DNA of 64,000 nucleotides from Filobasidium wieringae (Eukaryota > Basidiomycota > Tremellomycetes > Filobasidiales > Filobasidiaceae), in the NCBI GenBank assembly GCA_001600055.1, contig BCIV01000005.1, positions 560,464-624,463 on the forward strand, in the 5' to 3' direction. This document shows, in pieces, positions 48,768 to 60,382 of the stretch; the stretch's first letter is position 1; every line of letters starts with the position of its first letter. The notes beneath the pieces were generated by a model that made no database searches, was not told the DNA's origin, and saw only the letters and a list, made by a program, of their open reading frames with translations. Made by a program: the position numbers and the translations under genes.

Positions 48768-49045
48768 TACACGTTGCGCAAATGATTTGGCTGGACTGTG
48801 GGAAAAATCCCTCGCCACACGAGATCCGGGAATGGTCGCCTGATGATGCATCGATATGGATACGCACCAGCAAGTATAGAGCACGCCGTGTCTGATGCCC
48901 GATATAAGACGCCGTTGAAGCCTTGTATCGTGTTAGAGGCTTTGTATCAGTATGTACATTCAGAAGTTTGCATGACTGTCTCGACGTACCTTATGGCATC
49001 AGGATTAAACCAAGGTCGAGATCTATAGATACAACACGGAATTTG
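48768..49045 (+). repeat. Dispersed repeat, copy 2
   Basis: Counterpart of 5331-5545, in opposite orientation. The closest match is 48768-48893; a second short matching block is at 49024-49045. The spacer between the blocks differs in length (about 130 bp here against about 55 bp in copy 1). Such length difference is typical of decayed repeats. Confidence 0.7.
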
Positions 49046-49215
49046 AGGCCTGTTACGAGCTGCCCACCATGCGCTCTCGACAACCAGGTTCGGTGGTTTT
49101 CGGTTGATCACCATCTGTTCTACTAACCGGATCGTTTGAAATAGACATCTCATACGGCATAATCAATATGAAATCCCCATATCAAGCAATACAAACAATC
49201 CCAATCCATCACACG

Positions 49216-49240
49216 CAAACCCAAACCCAAACCCAAACCC
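49216..49240. repeat. (CCCAAA)n short tandem repeat
   Basis: Four CCCAAA units in a row, about 25 bp downstream of the M28 peptidase stop. It differs from the usual fungal telomere unit (CCCTAA), so it is noted only as a microsatellite. Confidence 0.7.
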
Positions 49241-49265
49241 TCCTTGCCCCTATTCACGGGATACC

Positions 49266-51086
49266 TCAATCCAACTTCCACCCCGCCTGCTCAACGACGA
49301 ACCCGATAGCCAATTTCGAGAACTCCAGCATATGCTGATACGCCCCAACGAGTGAGTATCCCAGTATCCCAGAATTCAATCAGTTTCCCCTGCTCCGAAA
49401 AAAACGAAAGACGCAAACGCGCAAACTCACCTCGAAAGAAAACTCCTGGTCGGCCAGATCCATTCGATCGGCCACGGTATGAACGTAAGGATCGAACAGA
49501 CCTGCCATAGGATCGGCTTCCGTGGCGAAAGCGGCGGAGAATCCGGCATTGGTGAATGACATGTAATCCGATCCTATGCAGAAAAAGGAAACGCGATGGG
49601 TGGGGGGGGGTCAGCTGGTTGGCTCGAATCGAATTGAATGTGGATGGATTTTCGGGCCAAGAGCGGGGGATCGACTTGCCTGCTCCCGGGAACAATTCCG
49701 AGCGTTTCACAGGCTCGTCGCAATACTCTTCGGCGACTTTTACGATCCAATCGGATAGGTTGGGATCGGCATCGGTCGAGATGATGTTGATGGTAGGTTG
49801 CGTGCCTTTCTTTACGAAAGCCGTCATATCCTGTCGTTCGTTCGTTTCTCAATGATCAAATCCACAAAAAGCAAGAAGAAGGGACCAAGGAGGGAGGGAC
49901 TGACGAATTCCATCATGGCATCCACCACGATCTTTCTCTTCCTCATCAATCCGACGATATCCAAACTCCCCAACAACCCCGCCTCCTCCGCAGCGTACCA
50001 ATGAAACTCCACCACCTTATCCCTCGGGCTATACCCCCGTTCCACCAACGCCTTGAACGATTCCAAGAGCGTGATCGTCCCTGACCCATCATCGTCCGCT
50101 CCAGGCGCGGGAAGTAGGGGGAAAAGGTAATTGGCACTATCCTGATGCGCGCCCACGACGACGGTAGGGAGATCTTGAAGCGGGAGGGTCTGGTTGGGTT
50201 TAGGTTGCATAGGGGTTTTGGAAGGGTATGGGGTTGGACTGGGGGTGAAACGGGCGATGAGGGATGATTGCGGGAAATGATGGGGGATCGATTCGAGCGA
50301 TAGATGTAACCCTGGTGGAGCCGAGGCGATGATCTGTCATGTCAAGCATGTCGAGTCGAGTCGAATCGGGGGAAACGTATCAGAGATCGATCACATTGGG
50401 GCTGAGGGAAGAAAGAGAGGGAGACGGACCTTCAAGACCTCGTTGTATAACCACTCGGAACTCTCTCTTCCGTTCTCAGAACGATAATATCGACTGTAAA
50501 ACGAACTCAGGGTGGTCAACCCGTGTTTCATCGAGTGGGTCGTCAGGTGCGGGAAAGTCGAGCGGACTTGGGTTTGGTGGGAAATATCAGGCCAGGGTGA
50601 TTGTAATGAACAAGACAGATGAGATATGTCGGTAAGAACAGGACACCGAGGATAAGGACAAAGCTCAAGTTCGCGAGACGTACTCTGATTCCCACCCTTC
50701 TTCAAATCGACATTCACTTCCCCTCGTCCAGTCAGATCCATAAACCCCTTCCCGACCCTCCTCAACCCGAGTTTATCCAACTCGGTCATCCACCTAGGTT
50801 CCCCCTCTCCGAAAACCTTTACGAATCTCTGCTCCGAATGATCAAAGGTCGGATCATATTTCTCCAAAAGACGGGCCAGATGATCTTCTTCTTTTCCCTC
50901 GGCGAAGGAAGTGGAGCTGAGGAGGGCGTGGATTTCTTCCCGAACGGAAGGGGGGAGGAGTTCTGTTCCTCTGTATTCGGGGGTGGGGAGCGATACGGTG
51001 TCAGGGAATGGGAGTTGGGCTTTAGGTTGAGGGATGGATTGGGAGAGCGGGAGGAGGGAGAGTGATAGTAGAGGAAGGACGAGCAT
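49266..51086 (-). CDS. Secreted M28 leucine aminopeptidase-like metallopeptidase
   Basis: An extracellular zinc aminopeptidase. It begins with a signal peptide, MLVLPLLSLSLLPLSQS, then a propeptide-like part. The peptidase domain has all expected zinc-site elements in order: VVVGAHQDSAN, APGADDDGSGT, HWYAAEEAGLLG (catalytic plus ligand glutamates), FDMTAFVKKGTQP and PYVHTVADRMD. It ends with VVEQAGWKLD. About six introns lie between 49266 and 51086; joints at about 49335-49430, 49572-49680 and 49830-49905 are inferred. It belongs to the fungal M28E group. With the asparaginase and permease it fits nitrogen scavenging, although these genes are not clustered. Confidence 0.9.
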
Positions 51087-51583
51087 TGTTTGGGGTGTTG
51101 TTTGATGTGTTGATGTACGTTGAGCCAGAGCGATGAGCAAGGGAGAGAGTGAAGAGACTGAACGTCGATTGATTATAACGAGTGCGAGTTGATCGACTCA
51201 GCTCTCCGGTCAAAGCCGAAACGCCTATTCAGGTCGCATGAGGTTCCTTCCCATTGAATCATCCCAACCGCCATATGCTCACTACTCATCTCGCTCAGCC
51301 ATCTTATCGTCCACCAGAGATGATAGTACCAGCCCGACAGCCCGGACGTGACCTCATGACCAACGGGCGAAACTGACGATCAAACAGGTCCCGAGGACGA
51401 TGGCCGCGATGGCGTCTAATCGTCCTCCCAGCCCGGCTTCGTCATATTATTGTGTAACGCTGGCAACTCTTGACCTCATAGCCTCATACTTCATACTTCA
51501 TGTACCTCCTACGCATCAATGTAACATAACAAACCAAGGACCCAGTCGTCCAGCCGCCAGTTGTCCAGTCGCTCACATCCAAG
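51087..51583. other. Divergent region before a small gene
   Basis: About 500 bases. A plus-strand frame from 51400 (MAAMASNRPPSPASSYY) could be an upstream exon of the small gene at 51584, but I cannot join them convincingly. Confidence 0.4.
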
Positions 51584-51878
51584 ATGAACCGTATAGCATC
51601 ATCCGCCGGAAACTTCCTCCTCAGCGCAGCGAGCATCACCCTTGGGATCCATCTATCCAATAAATACTGGATCACTCCAGAATCTCCTACCCGTCATGAA
51701 CTTTTGGCAAGTACCGTCTCGCATTTTCTTTAGTATCGAACAGGATCGTTCACAGCTCATCGCCGATGTATAACAGGCTCGAGTGGAAGAACTGGAAAAG
51801 AGGTTGAACATCGTTGAACCGGGGGAACAGGAAGGATCATACCCGACCTCGTTATCGCCTAAGTATGGCAAAATCTAA
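51584..51878 (+). CDS. Small protein with one membrane segment (74 aa), GC-AG intron
   Basis: Too short to stand out by length, but clearly coding. Exons 51584-51706 and 51777-51878 sum to 75 codons. The first encodes MNRIASSAGNFLLSAASIT and continues LGIHLSNKYWITPES, a hydrophobic stretch with a basic start like small mitochondrial inner-membrane proteins. The second encodes the amphipathic helix ARVEELEKRLNIVEPGE and ends LSPKYGKI. Frame is kept only if the intron uses a GC donor (TTG|GCAAGT), the usual minor donor type in fungi. Mitochondrial location is inferred. Function unknown. Confidence 0.6.
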
Positions 51879-52339
51879 GAAACCTTAGTGTACTCCCAAG
51901 CTGGCTATTCGAGTTATACCGAAATCGTGAATATCAAATCGAAAAACAATCGTTCCAGTCGCCAGTCGTGATCCATACCATCTCTTACCCAAACGGCCCG
52001 GATTGCGGGTCAATGATCGAGCTCGACACGGTACACCCTGCGGTACATGACCCATTCATAGTCCTGTGATCGATGATGAGACTTCCGAGTCCTCCGCATT
52101 CCTGTCCAAGGTGCCGAAAGAGAGTTGGGGCTTGCTGCGTTTCAAAGAAAGTTTCATCTGGTATCAAACGACAGACCGTCAGGCACCTGGGCACACGGCC
52201 GAATCGCCCTGCCTTGGAATTTCGGAACGGAGATGCTTTCCCGTGAGATCCTCCACTCCCTACCAACCAACCGGGGCGTTTCAGATTTTCAGGATGGGAA
52301 CCGATTTCCTGTCGCGCAGTGAGGCTATGACCAAGAGAT

Positions 52340-52676
52340 GTTTCTAATTCCGCGCCTATCAGTTACTATCGCGAACCCTCCTGGGGTTTTCGCTGGGACT
52401 GGGAACGCTGCTGAGCTAGACCGATGGGATGAAACGATATGACCGATCCTTTTACTTTCATCGCGATCGTTATCAATCTTACTTGAACTTGGGAAGAAGA
52501 AGAAAAGGTAAAAGAGCGGAGAAGTGACGGACGAAAAGAGGGAGGAAAACACGAGGGATGAGCATGAACGAGAGGTGTTGACCGGATCGACGCTTGAGAA
52601 ACGGGTCTCGTTTGAAGAGATACATGCCAGGAATGAAGAAGCTGAACGGGAAAGCCGAACGTTAGAGGAAGAATGA
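52340..52676 (+). CDS. Small charged protein, 5' part uncertain
   Basis: The last exon (52541-52676) clearly reads as protein: REENTRDEHEREVLTGSTLE, then KRVSFEEIHARNEEAERES, ending RTLEEE and TGA at 52674-52676. It is preceded by a short intron (GTAAAA...GAG, about 52508-52540) and an upstream exon ending in LLELGKKKK. The start may be at 52340 (MFLIPRLSVTIANPPG), but a stop lies between these parts in that frame, so one more intron must exist or the start is elsewhere. The product is probably under 120 residues with a charged helical tail. No family recognised. Confidence 0.35.
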
Positions 52677-53929
52677 CATTGAACGTCGGAGGGCACGGGA
52701 AGTGTACGCTCGCTTGCAGACGTCATATACTATCCTTTTGGATCATCGTCAACTACTCCTTCCCTCGTGCACTGCTCGTCCCCGCCAATCGAGATCGCGG
52801 GACCTGCTGACCTTGGAAGGATCACCTCCATTAGGATATACATATCAGCAGATAGATGACGATTAGGGAGAGAGGGTATCCAGGGAGATCTGAATAGCAA
52901 GATGTTCTAGCTGTACGCTGACAAGGAGATATCCAACACTCCAGGTCGAAGATGCAAATGACGTCGCGCGCTGTAGAGTAATTGCCAAGGGACCACCACC
53001 ACATTCGATCCGCCCGACGGAATAGTATCGGTCCATATCCGGATCAACCAAGCTCGGTCACTATCGTCTCATCTCTCATCCAGCTCCAAGCACCAAGCAC
53101 CAAGCACCAAGCACCACGTACCTCCCAAACAAAGACCGACCCGACCTCAAGCTAGATCGATGTTTCACCCTCATCTCAACGCTAGACCGGTTTCCTAGAG
53201 TACATCCGGGACCGCGATTTACCGCGTTTACCGCGTTCACCGATCTTACTATAGGGACCGTTTCGTTTGTGTTTGATCCCGCTTCGTTCGAGAGGTACGG
53301 TTCGTCGGGTCTTGTCACACTTGTTGGGAGAGACGGTGGCGATCGTTTGGATAGAGATGTGTTTCGGTTTTCTGTTGGAAGTGATTGGGTCAGGGGGTCG
53401 CTGGACGTGATCGATCTGAGCTTGGGAAGGTCAGGGCGGAGGGTTGGTTAGACAAGCGCGCTTGTTTAGATGGACCTTTTCATCGCGGAAGACGGGGGGT
53501 GGAAAGAGTCCACAGATCGAGCCTAAACGTCGATCTGCTGGAGAAGAACGGTCCCTCCAATCGGTCCGTACCCTGCGGAAATGGTCCCACTCCGACGGCC
53601 AAATCACAAGTTCCGTAAATATCGCAAGCATCGCAAGCATCGCAGAGTCGCAACCACTCATCCAGCTCCAACGACTCGCGCGTTCCTCAATCCCAATCTC
53701 GCTCGAGGATCTAGGGGGATTTGGGATATCGAACGTAGGGTTCGAAATACCTCCCGAAGGAGGACTATGACGTGCTACAAATCGGGCTCGTTGTGAGGTC
53801 GTTGTGGAGTGGAGTGGATTTGCTTGGCTGGGTATATATAAATGGGCCGGGAGAAGGGGTCGGTTGGGAGAGACCTGATGGGATTCATCCTACCACCAAC
53901 GCGCAACCCGGAAAGCGAGACGACGTAGA
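52677..53929. other. Intergenic region with a 7-bp tandem repeat
   Basis: About 1.25 kb upstream of the secreted-protein gene. A TATA-like GTATATATAA lies near 53831. Open frames around 53385-53770 on both strands overlap and look like chance. The tandem repeat is listed separately. Confidence 0.5.
53086..53115. repeat. CCAAGCA tandem repeat
   Basis: About four consecutive copies of the heptamer CCAAGCA. No known role. Confidence 0.8.
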
Positions 53930-54760
53930 ATGAAGTACTCCGAGTACCTCCTCTCCGCACTGGCACTATGCACCCTCTCCCTCCCCGCGCTGGCTCAGGA
54001 CTGGCATTTCCTCACCTACAACCCACCCACGGCTCAGAAGTTCATCAGCTACACCGGGCACCTCCTCGTCCCTCCCATTCCCAGGCCGGGGACGTATTAC
54101 CTCTGGCCCGGTCTCCAAGCGACGGACAATAGCGGGGTCTTCCAACCGGTCTTGGACGGGAGGACGGGAGGGTGGTACTTTGGGAGCGGGTGGTGTTGTT
54201 CCAACCCCAGTTTACCCTGGGGGGGTGGGTTCGGGGCCGTGCAGGGGGATCGTTTGGGATGGAATTATACGTTGAGTGAGGAGGAGGGGGTGTGGAAGAG
54301 TATGATTGAAAATGAAAGGTCGGGGGCGGTGGCGATGGATGATTTCCCCTTGGGTGAGTCGGCTGGCTAGGCCGAATCTGCAACGGCAACGTGCTTGGAG
54401 CTTCACTAAAGGAGGTATCGATCGGATGAGTAGCGGACAAGACGTTCAATCAAGCTCTATTCGCTATCGAACTGTACGACGTCCCCTGGGATTTCGGTCC
54501 GCTCGTATTCAACGATATCCAAATCGTACGTTCCCCCCTTCCCCCCTTCCCCCCGCTCCCCTGACCCCACTCCTCTTCCCCCTCTCTCGGGCCCTCCGCA
54601 CACTCAGATCGCCACCGGAACAGACCCCTCATGGTGCAACCCCAACCCGTCCAACTACAACGGGGCTACTAGATTCAGCATGACCGAACCTCGCGCCATC
54701 GTCGGGGAAGATCGGGTCACTTGTGTGATCGAGAGGGTCACTCTGGAAGGGCCTGTTTGA
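53930..54760 (+). CDS. Small secreted protein (222 aa), unknown family
   Basis: Exons 53930-54353, 54434-54525 and 54608-54760 sum to exactly 223 codons. A clear signal peptide, MKYSEYLLSALALCTLSLPALA, is cleaved before QDWHFLTYN. The mature protein is rich in Gly, Trp and aromatic residues and probably all-beta: GTYYLWPGLQATDNSG, FQPVLDGRTGGWYFGSGWCC, then AIELYDVPWDFGPLVFND. Similar GTYYLWPGLQ...GVLQPVLDG sequences are common in fungal secreted proteins with a concanavalin-like fold, so a lectin or glycan-binding role is possible. A TATA-like box lies about 100 bp upstream. No catalytic residues can be named. Confidence 0.75.
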
Positions 54761-56821
54761 TTGGGGATGTGAAACGAGTGGGCTGGGCGGGGAGGGAAAG
54801 GGGGCGGGGGTTCGTCGGGCGTTTGACGGTGACGGCGTGGAGAGGTGGGAAGATGTGAATTGAACGCGAGCGGTGAATTTGAGATTGTGAATGTGAATAT
54901 GTGCAAATTGTGAGAATGGGATATCGAATATGCCTGTACAAACCGTACAATCCTCAGAGTACCTCCACCTCCACCCACCTCTTCCCTCTTCCCTCCCGCA
55001 ACAAAGTTTCACCTCCCAAGCAAAACGCGGGTCCTTTCTCAGCCGAGCCGGGCGGCGCGGCGGGCACGGAATGTGGAATGTGCAGAGCGGAAAGGGGGAC
55101 GGGATGTGGGATCCTCGTTGGGTGGGTGGAGCGTAGATGTTCGTGCTCTACAGGCAGATCCTCCGTTCTGTACGAGACCCTCCCTCATTCCCTCAATTCC
55201 CTCATCTGTAGCTGTAGCTCTGTAAAAGGCATAGAGGCATAGAAGCATAAGAGCATATCGAAGCATAGAAGGCATAGAAGGCGTAGATGTTAGAATTTCA
55301 GAAACCCACCAACCGGATGGCTGGACGTGTCCGTTCGAACGACTGCGAGAACAGGATCGGCCGGTATTTTTGGCATACTCGTTGTAAATGAAGTGCCTGC
55401 CGTGGACCGTAGACTGTCTAGACTGTACACTGTACTTTACTGTTGCGTTGAAAATTCATAGGGATGGAGGGATGAACTGCTTTGAGCGATCCGAGTTGCA
55501 AGACGGATATCAGGGTCTCGTAGTGAGCGATGTGTGGGAGTTGGGGGATGTGGGGGATGTGGGTATTGGATGTCTGATGTGATCGATGTGACAGATGCCG
55601 AACGAACCCTCTCCACGTTCCATTTCACGCGAAAAGGTCTGATCTCTGAATTCAGATCTCTGATCTCTAACCAATCGTAATCGCCATCGCCATCGCCATA
55701 ATAACCCTCTCTCTCCCACTCCCACTGCCACTCTCTGACTCTCTGACTCTCATGCTCGCGTCGTTTGTACCTACATGACCATACCATAACGCAGCACCGC
55801 CTTGCGCCTTGAGCTCGTAACCCGGGCATCGTTACAGGGAAGAGCTTACGAATGGACGCTTAGCCCAGGCTGTAGGCTCTGGGCTGGGCGATAGGCTCTC
55901 GCTCTAGGCTCTGGCTGGGGGCGGTCCTGTGCGCGAGAGAAGGCTGGCTTGGCACGCTGCTCGACTGCAGTGCCATACACAAGCACAAGCACGAGCGTTC
56001 GATCTTGTCTTGTCTTTCTGAATTTGTATACTCTGTTAGATCTTTCATTACAACTCGCAATTCAATCCATCTTCCTTTACTTGAACAGCATCCCACGGCT
56101 CTGCACGGTCAAGGATCAAGGGTGAGTGATCTGCCTTTCCCGGAGATGACCTATCACCCGTCACCTGTCATCTATCACCTGTCATCCTCCACGGTCAACG
56201 GTCAATGGGCAGGGAGTGACAACGTGTTACCCTCCCTCCCTCGTTCGTTCGTTCGTTAGTTGATCGTTCGTTCGTTCGTTGATCGTTGTGGATCTCCGGT
56301 CGATCGTATCAGTTTTGAATGGATGGGAATTGATGATGGGTTATCGAATTGATAGGTCGAAACAAACGGTCAAACGGGCTTGATTTGGGGTTCGTCGGTA
56401 TCTTCGGTATACCTTCTCACGTTCACAACCAGCGGGAGATAAACGAGGAGTCGGACTGGATCGTTCATCGTTCATCGTCCCGTCAGCAGGAGGAGAAGAC
56501 AAGATAATTCTCCTTTGAAGAAAAAGCAGTCGGATCTTACCCGATCTACCTGCTCGTAAAAGCCCAGTGTTGGAAGAGACAACGAGAGCATAAAAAGGGA
56601 CCCGATCTCCTTCCCCCTTGAATCTCATACTCCCACTCAACAACGAAACCCCCTTCCTCTATAACCAACAACCCAACCGAAAAACAACACTCCACTCTCA
56701 CTCCCCAACTGAAAACGAAAGAGAGAGATCCCGGATTGATAATCCGATCATCCCTCAAACCCAACCCATCCCACCTCCTTACTCGTTCAAATACAAATCT
56801 CAGAACCCCTAGAGGATAGAG
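54761..56821. other. Intergenic region with short repeats
   Basis: About 2 kb. Contains GCATAGAAG-type tandem units (about 55229-55285), (CATCGC)n near 55685, (CTCTGACT)n near 55735 and (GTTC)n (about 56240-56281). Many short frames overlap on both strands without support. The last 200 bases are C-rich and AT-poor and probably form the leader of the next gene. Confidence 0.5.
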
Positions 56822-59800
56822 ATGTACGGAGTCCTAGCTCCCCAGCCATTCGAGGAGGTAAGCCGTCCCGTTCTTGAAATCTCCCTTCCCTCCCTTCCCC
56901 TCCCTTCCTCTCCCTTCTTCTCCCGATCAAAAAAAAAACAGAACAGAAAACCTCCCTTGCTGACTCTCATTCCCTTTGAACGCGAACCCGACAGGCAGGC
57001 TCACCCTCCCCCCCCACCTCCCCCAACTCATCGAGCAACCCGTACGAACAGACGTTGAGTCGGTATCGTTCTAGTTCATTCTCTACTCGGTCTTCCTTGC
57101 ACGGCGTTGCGGCAGGGGCGGCGGGGGCGGTAGGGGCGGGAAATGGGAGCCCTGTGTCGACGGCGGCGGCGGCGGAGGGGAAGGAGGGGAAGAAGAGATG
57201 GAGTCTCCGTAGAAAGGGTACCAATGCTAGTCTAGGTGAACGAGGTGAACGTGGGGGAGCTGGTACGTCGCCGGGGGGTATGGGGGGCGAGGTCACACCG
57301 GTGGGGGAAGAGAGCGAGCCGGAGCTGGAGATCGTACCGCCTGCATGGAAACGACGGACAAGCCAGATCGTACGGGAAAAGAACCGGGGGGAAGGGTCGG
57401 GAGGGGTCCCGAGCAGGGGAGTCGTAGGAGCGGGAGTGGGAGGGGATGAGGAGGGTTTGGGATTGGGAGAACTCAGCCCACCCGTTCCGGCCTTCACGAA
57501 ACATCCTTCCGGTCCGATAACCTCTGGATCGGGGAATGGGGGGGAAGAGATGGGTAGTCCCACGAGCAGTACCTCTTCCCTCGTACCGGACCAAGGAACC
57601 ATCACTCCCCGCCCCGGACTCACCCCTTCCCGTCGCTCGAGCATGTACACGACGGGGATCGCCGCCATCCCCGCTACCGGATCGCCTTTGAGCAAGACGA
57701 CACAGGAACATGAACATCATCGGCACCTCCGAGCGGCCTCCCAGGTCGGTGGGTTCGAAGGGATGATCCCCGATATGTCCAACCCCACCCGGCCGAGTGG
57801 GGAGAGACCGTTGGATACGGTCAGGAGGATGAGTATGATTAGTGATGGTGGGACCGCCGGGCCGGGGGAGAGGGGCGGGAGGAGGAGGGTGAGGACGCCC
57901 GCGCCGGGGAAACGGACGATCAGTCAGGGGGTCAGTTTGGTGGGGATTCCGGTGGACGATGCGATTTGTGAGTGCCTGTGGAGAGGTTGAGAGGGTCAGC
58001 GCTGGGTGTTGGGCTGATCCGCGATGTTTGTTACCTACCTTCCAGGGCCAGTCATGCCTCTCGAAAACGGCGGACCGTACGGACTGGCTCAAGGTCAGAG
58101 GGAGAAGAACCGATCGGTCATCTCCCTCACTTCCCTGAACCCGGCCAGTCTGAAATCCAAATCCACACCCGGTTCACCCATCGCCAATGGAAAACGGACC
58201 ATCTCCCGATCGTCCTCCCGATCGAACCTGTCGACCGGGACCATCGGACCTGTCGGTTCGGGGTTGACCATGACCGCTGCCAACCGAGCTCAATACGTGC
58301 AGACGATGCAGAGGGATTACTCGATGAGGTTGGGAGGGACGGGGAGGGAAGGTGGGTACGCCGTCGCCGCGACCATGACGGGCGCAGGAGGGTTGGGGAG
58401 GAACGGGAACGGCTCGAGCGTGGGCGATTTCGGAGCGTTGAGGTATAGTGGCGATTGGTCCGCCCAACAAGGAGCGTTTTACGATCAAGGGACGGCCAGT
58501 TCTTCACGTCCCTCGTTACCTTTCGGATCGCGATCGAATTCTACTTCCACCACTTCACTCTCCCTCCTGGCTTCGGGGCAGGAACAATCACCCTACCCCG
58601 CCGTCGCCCAGACTCAGACTCAGACTCAGACTCAGAATTCTTACCCCCCCAGCGCTTATCCACCGAGTTTACCGACGAGCATGTCCTCTTCCCCCGTACT
58701 CCAAAAGACCCCCAGTCCGCTATCACAAACCATCAGCGCTTCTACCGGACCGACGATCGATTCATCCATCCTCAACCCGGAGGAAGAATCGAAATCCTCT
58801 TCCGGGGAGAGGATCGGATTGGCCCCTCCTCTCCCCGTCATGGATATCCCCACTACCGACCCCCGTCCTTCCCCAAAGCTCGTCTCGGCGAAGAACAAGA
58901 AGGAGTTGGCTAGGGAGGCCAAGGAGGCCAAAACACGTGCGCAGAGGGAGGCCAAGGAACTCGCCCTCAAGCGAGCGGAGATGGAGCGCAAGCGAAAGGA
59001 ACAGGCCAAGCTGGATAGGGAACGAGCGAAGGAACAGGCCAGGTTGGCGAAGAAGGCTAAGAGTGGGTCTGTGAGACCGTCCCCTAAGGGGGGGCAGAAG
59101 GAATCGTTTGGGTCTACCCCTGTGCAAGCTTTGGCAGCGAATGGGAATGGGAATGGGAATGAGGCGGCCGCGGGGAATGGGAGTAGGAGATCGAGCTCGA
59201 TCCCTACCCCACCCATCACTTCACGCTCCACATCGAATAACCGGATCTCCCTGCGACCCATGAACAAGATCGTCGTCCCTCCCGAACAGGACCAACCTCG
59301 AGTGAACACTCCTGCCCCTGCATCTGGTACCGCTTCCATTCCTGTTCCTACCTCCGCCCATGCTTCTACCACAACAGCAGCAGCGGCGGCAACAGGACCG
59401 ACCCCAAGCCCATTGAAGAAGAAACAGAGTTTCTGGGAGACGATGCGGAGGAAGTTCTCTTCCGGTCCCGAACAGGTGAATAGGCGGGAACATGCTGGGA
59501 AGGCTGGGAGCGGTGCCGCTACTGGTATGGGAACTGGGAATGGGATTGGGAGTGGGAGGGCTGTGGGTACGCCTGTGCCTGCGCCTGGCGGCAGGGATGA
59601 GAGGGTCGAGAGTGAACGCGAGGGAGTACAGCGGATGGGGAACGAGGAGGACCAACTCCTCTCTGAAACACACGTGAACGGGCAGGAAAACGGGATGAGC
59701 AATGGAACCCTCCGTTCGGAACAGAGGACCGATAATAACAATGACTTTGAGGATGAGAACGCAACCGTGAACGAGATTAGGAATGAACACCAAGCGGAAG

Positions 59801-60057
59801 ACGCCTATGCGAACCTAAGGGTTCAAACTCCTCCCCCTTCTGTAGCCCGGCATGGATCTTCCCCGGAAGCGCTTGGGCGGATCACTTCCGCTGGGAGCTC
59901 GAGGGGAGGGGAGTCTCGCGGTCATGGTCATGGTCATGGTCATGGAGAGACGTCCGGATTGGGGTCACCGAGGAGAAAATCGGATTCCGTTGGGAGAGAG
60001 ATGGAGGGGGTTTTCGAGAGGGAGGAAGATGTGGGTCTACAGGCTCAGGCGATTTAG
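56822..60057 (+). CDS. Long disordered protein with a charged coiled coil (1,006 aa)
   Basis: Exons 56822-56857, 56995-57967 and 58046-60057 sum to 1,007 codons. The protein is dominated by low-complexity Ser, Gly, Pro, Thr and Arg, with alanine and TQ runs (TQTQTQTQ near 58605-58640). Basic patches such as KKRWSLRRKG and RRRVRTPAPGKR fit phosphorylation by basic-directed kinases. The only ordered-looking part is a highly charged helix at about 58890-59060 (KKELAREAKEAKTRAQ, then ERKRKEQAKLDRERAKEQA). A short motif, KKKQSFWETMRRKFSSG, near 59420 may be a docking or membrane-binding segment. No domain recognised. Plus-strand coding is chosen over long antisense frames because both introns keep the frame. 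Confidence 0.75.
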
Positions 60058-60382
60058 GGGTGGAGGGGGGGTGGAGTGGTGCGGGGGTGGCGAGATGAGA
60101 TGGACGATCAAAGTCGATAAGTAGAGACGGACGATATAATAGCGATCACTGGATCACTCGGGAATGGAGGTTGGGTCGGATTGGATTGTATTAGGTAGAT
60201 CGGGTTCGCGAGATATAATACACGATAGATGGATGAGCGACACACTGCACCTATCCGTTCCAACCGCGACCGAATCGACCTCTCCAGCATGGATACACAA
60301 ACGATTCTATCCCCATCTTCAAACCCCGGAGAACGGAAAGCACAAGCCCCAACCGAACCCGACGCGGGGCGAATGATCATCA

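Noticed and set aside
49216..49240. Possible internal telomere repeat
   Set aside because: The unit is CCCAAA, not the usual fungal CCCTAA, with only four copies and no other subtelomeric signs.
56967..58092. Long minus-strand frames (242 and 286 codons) opposite the disordered protein
   Set aside because: GC-rich, low-complexity DNA has few stops in all frames. The plus-strand model has two introns that keep the frame over 1,006 codons; the antisense frames do not.
58656..59741. A 361-codon minus-strand frame
   Set aside because: Same region and same explanation; the hydrophobic-looking product is the mirror of Ser/Gly/Glu-rich codons.
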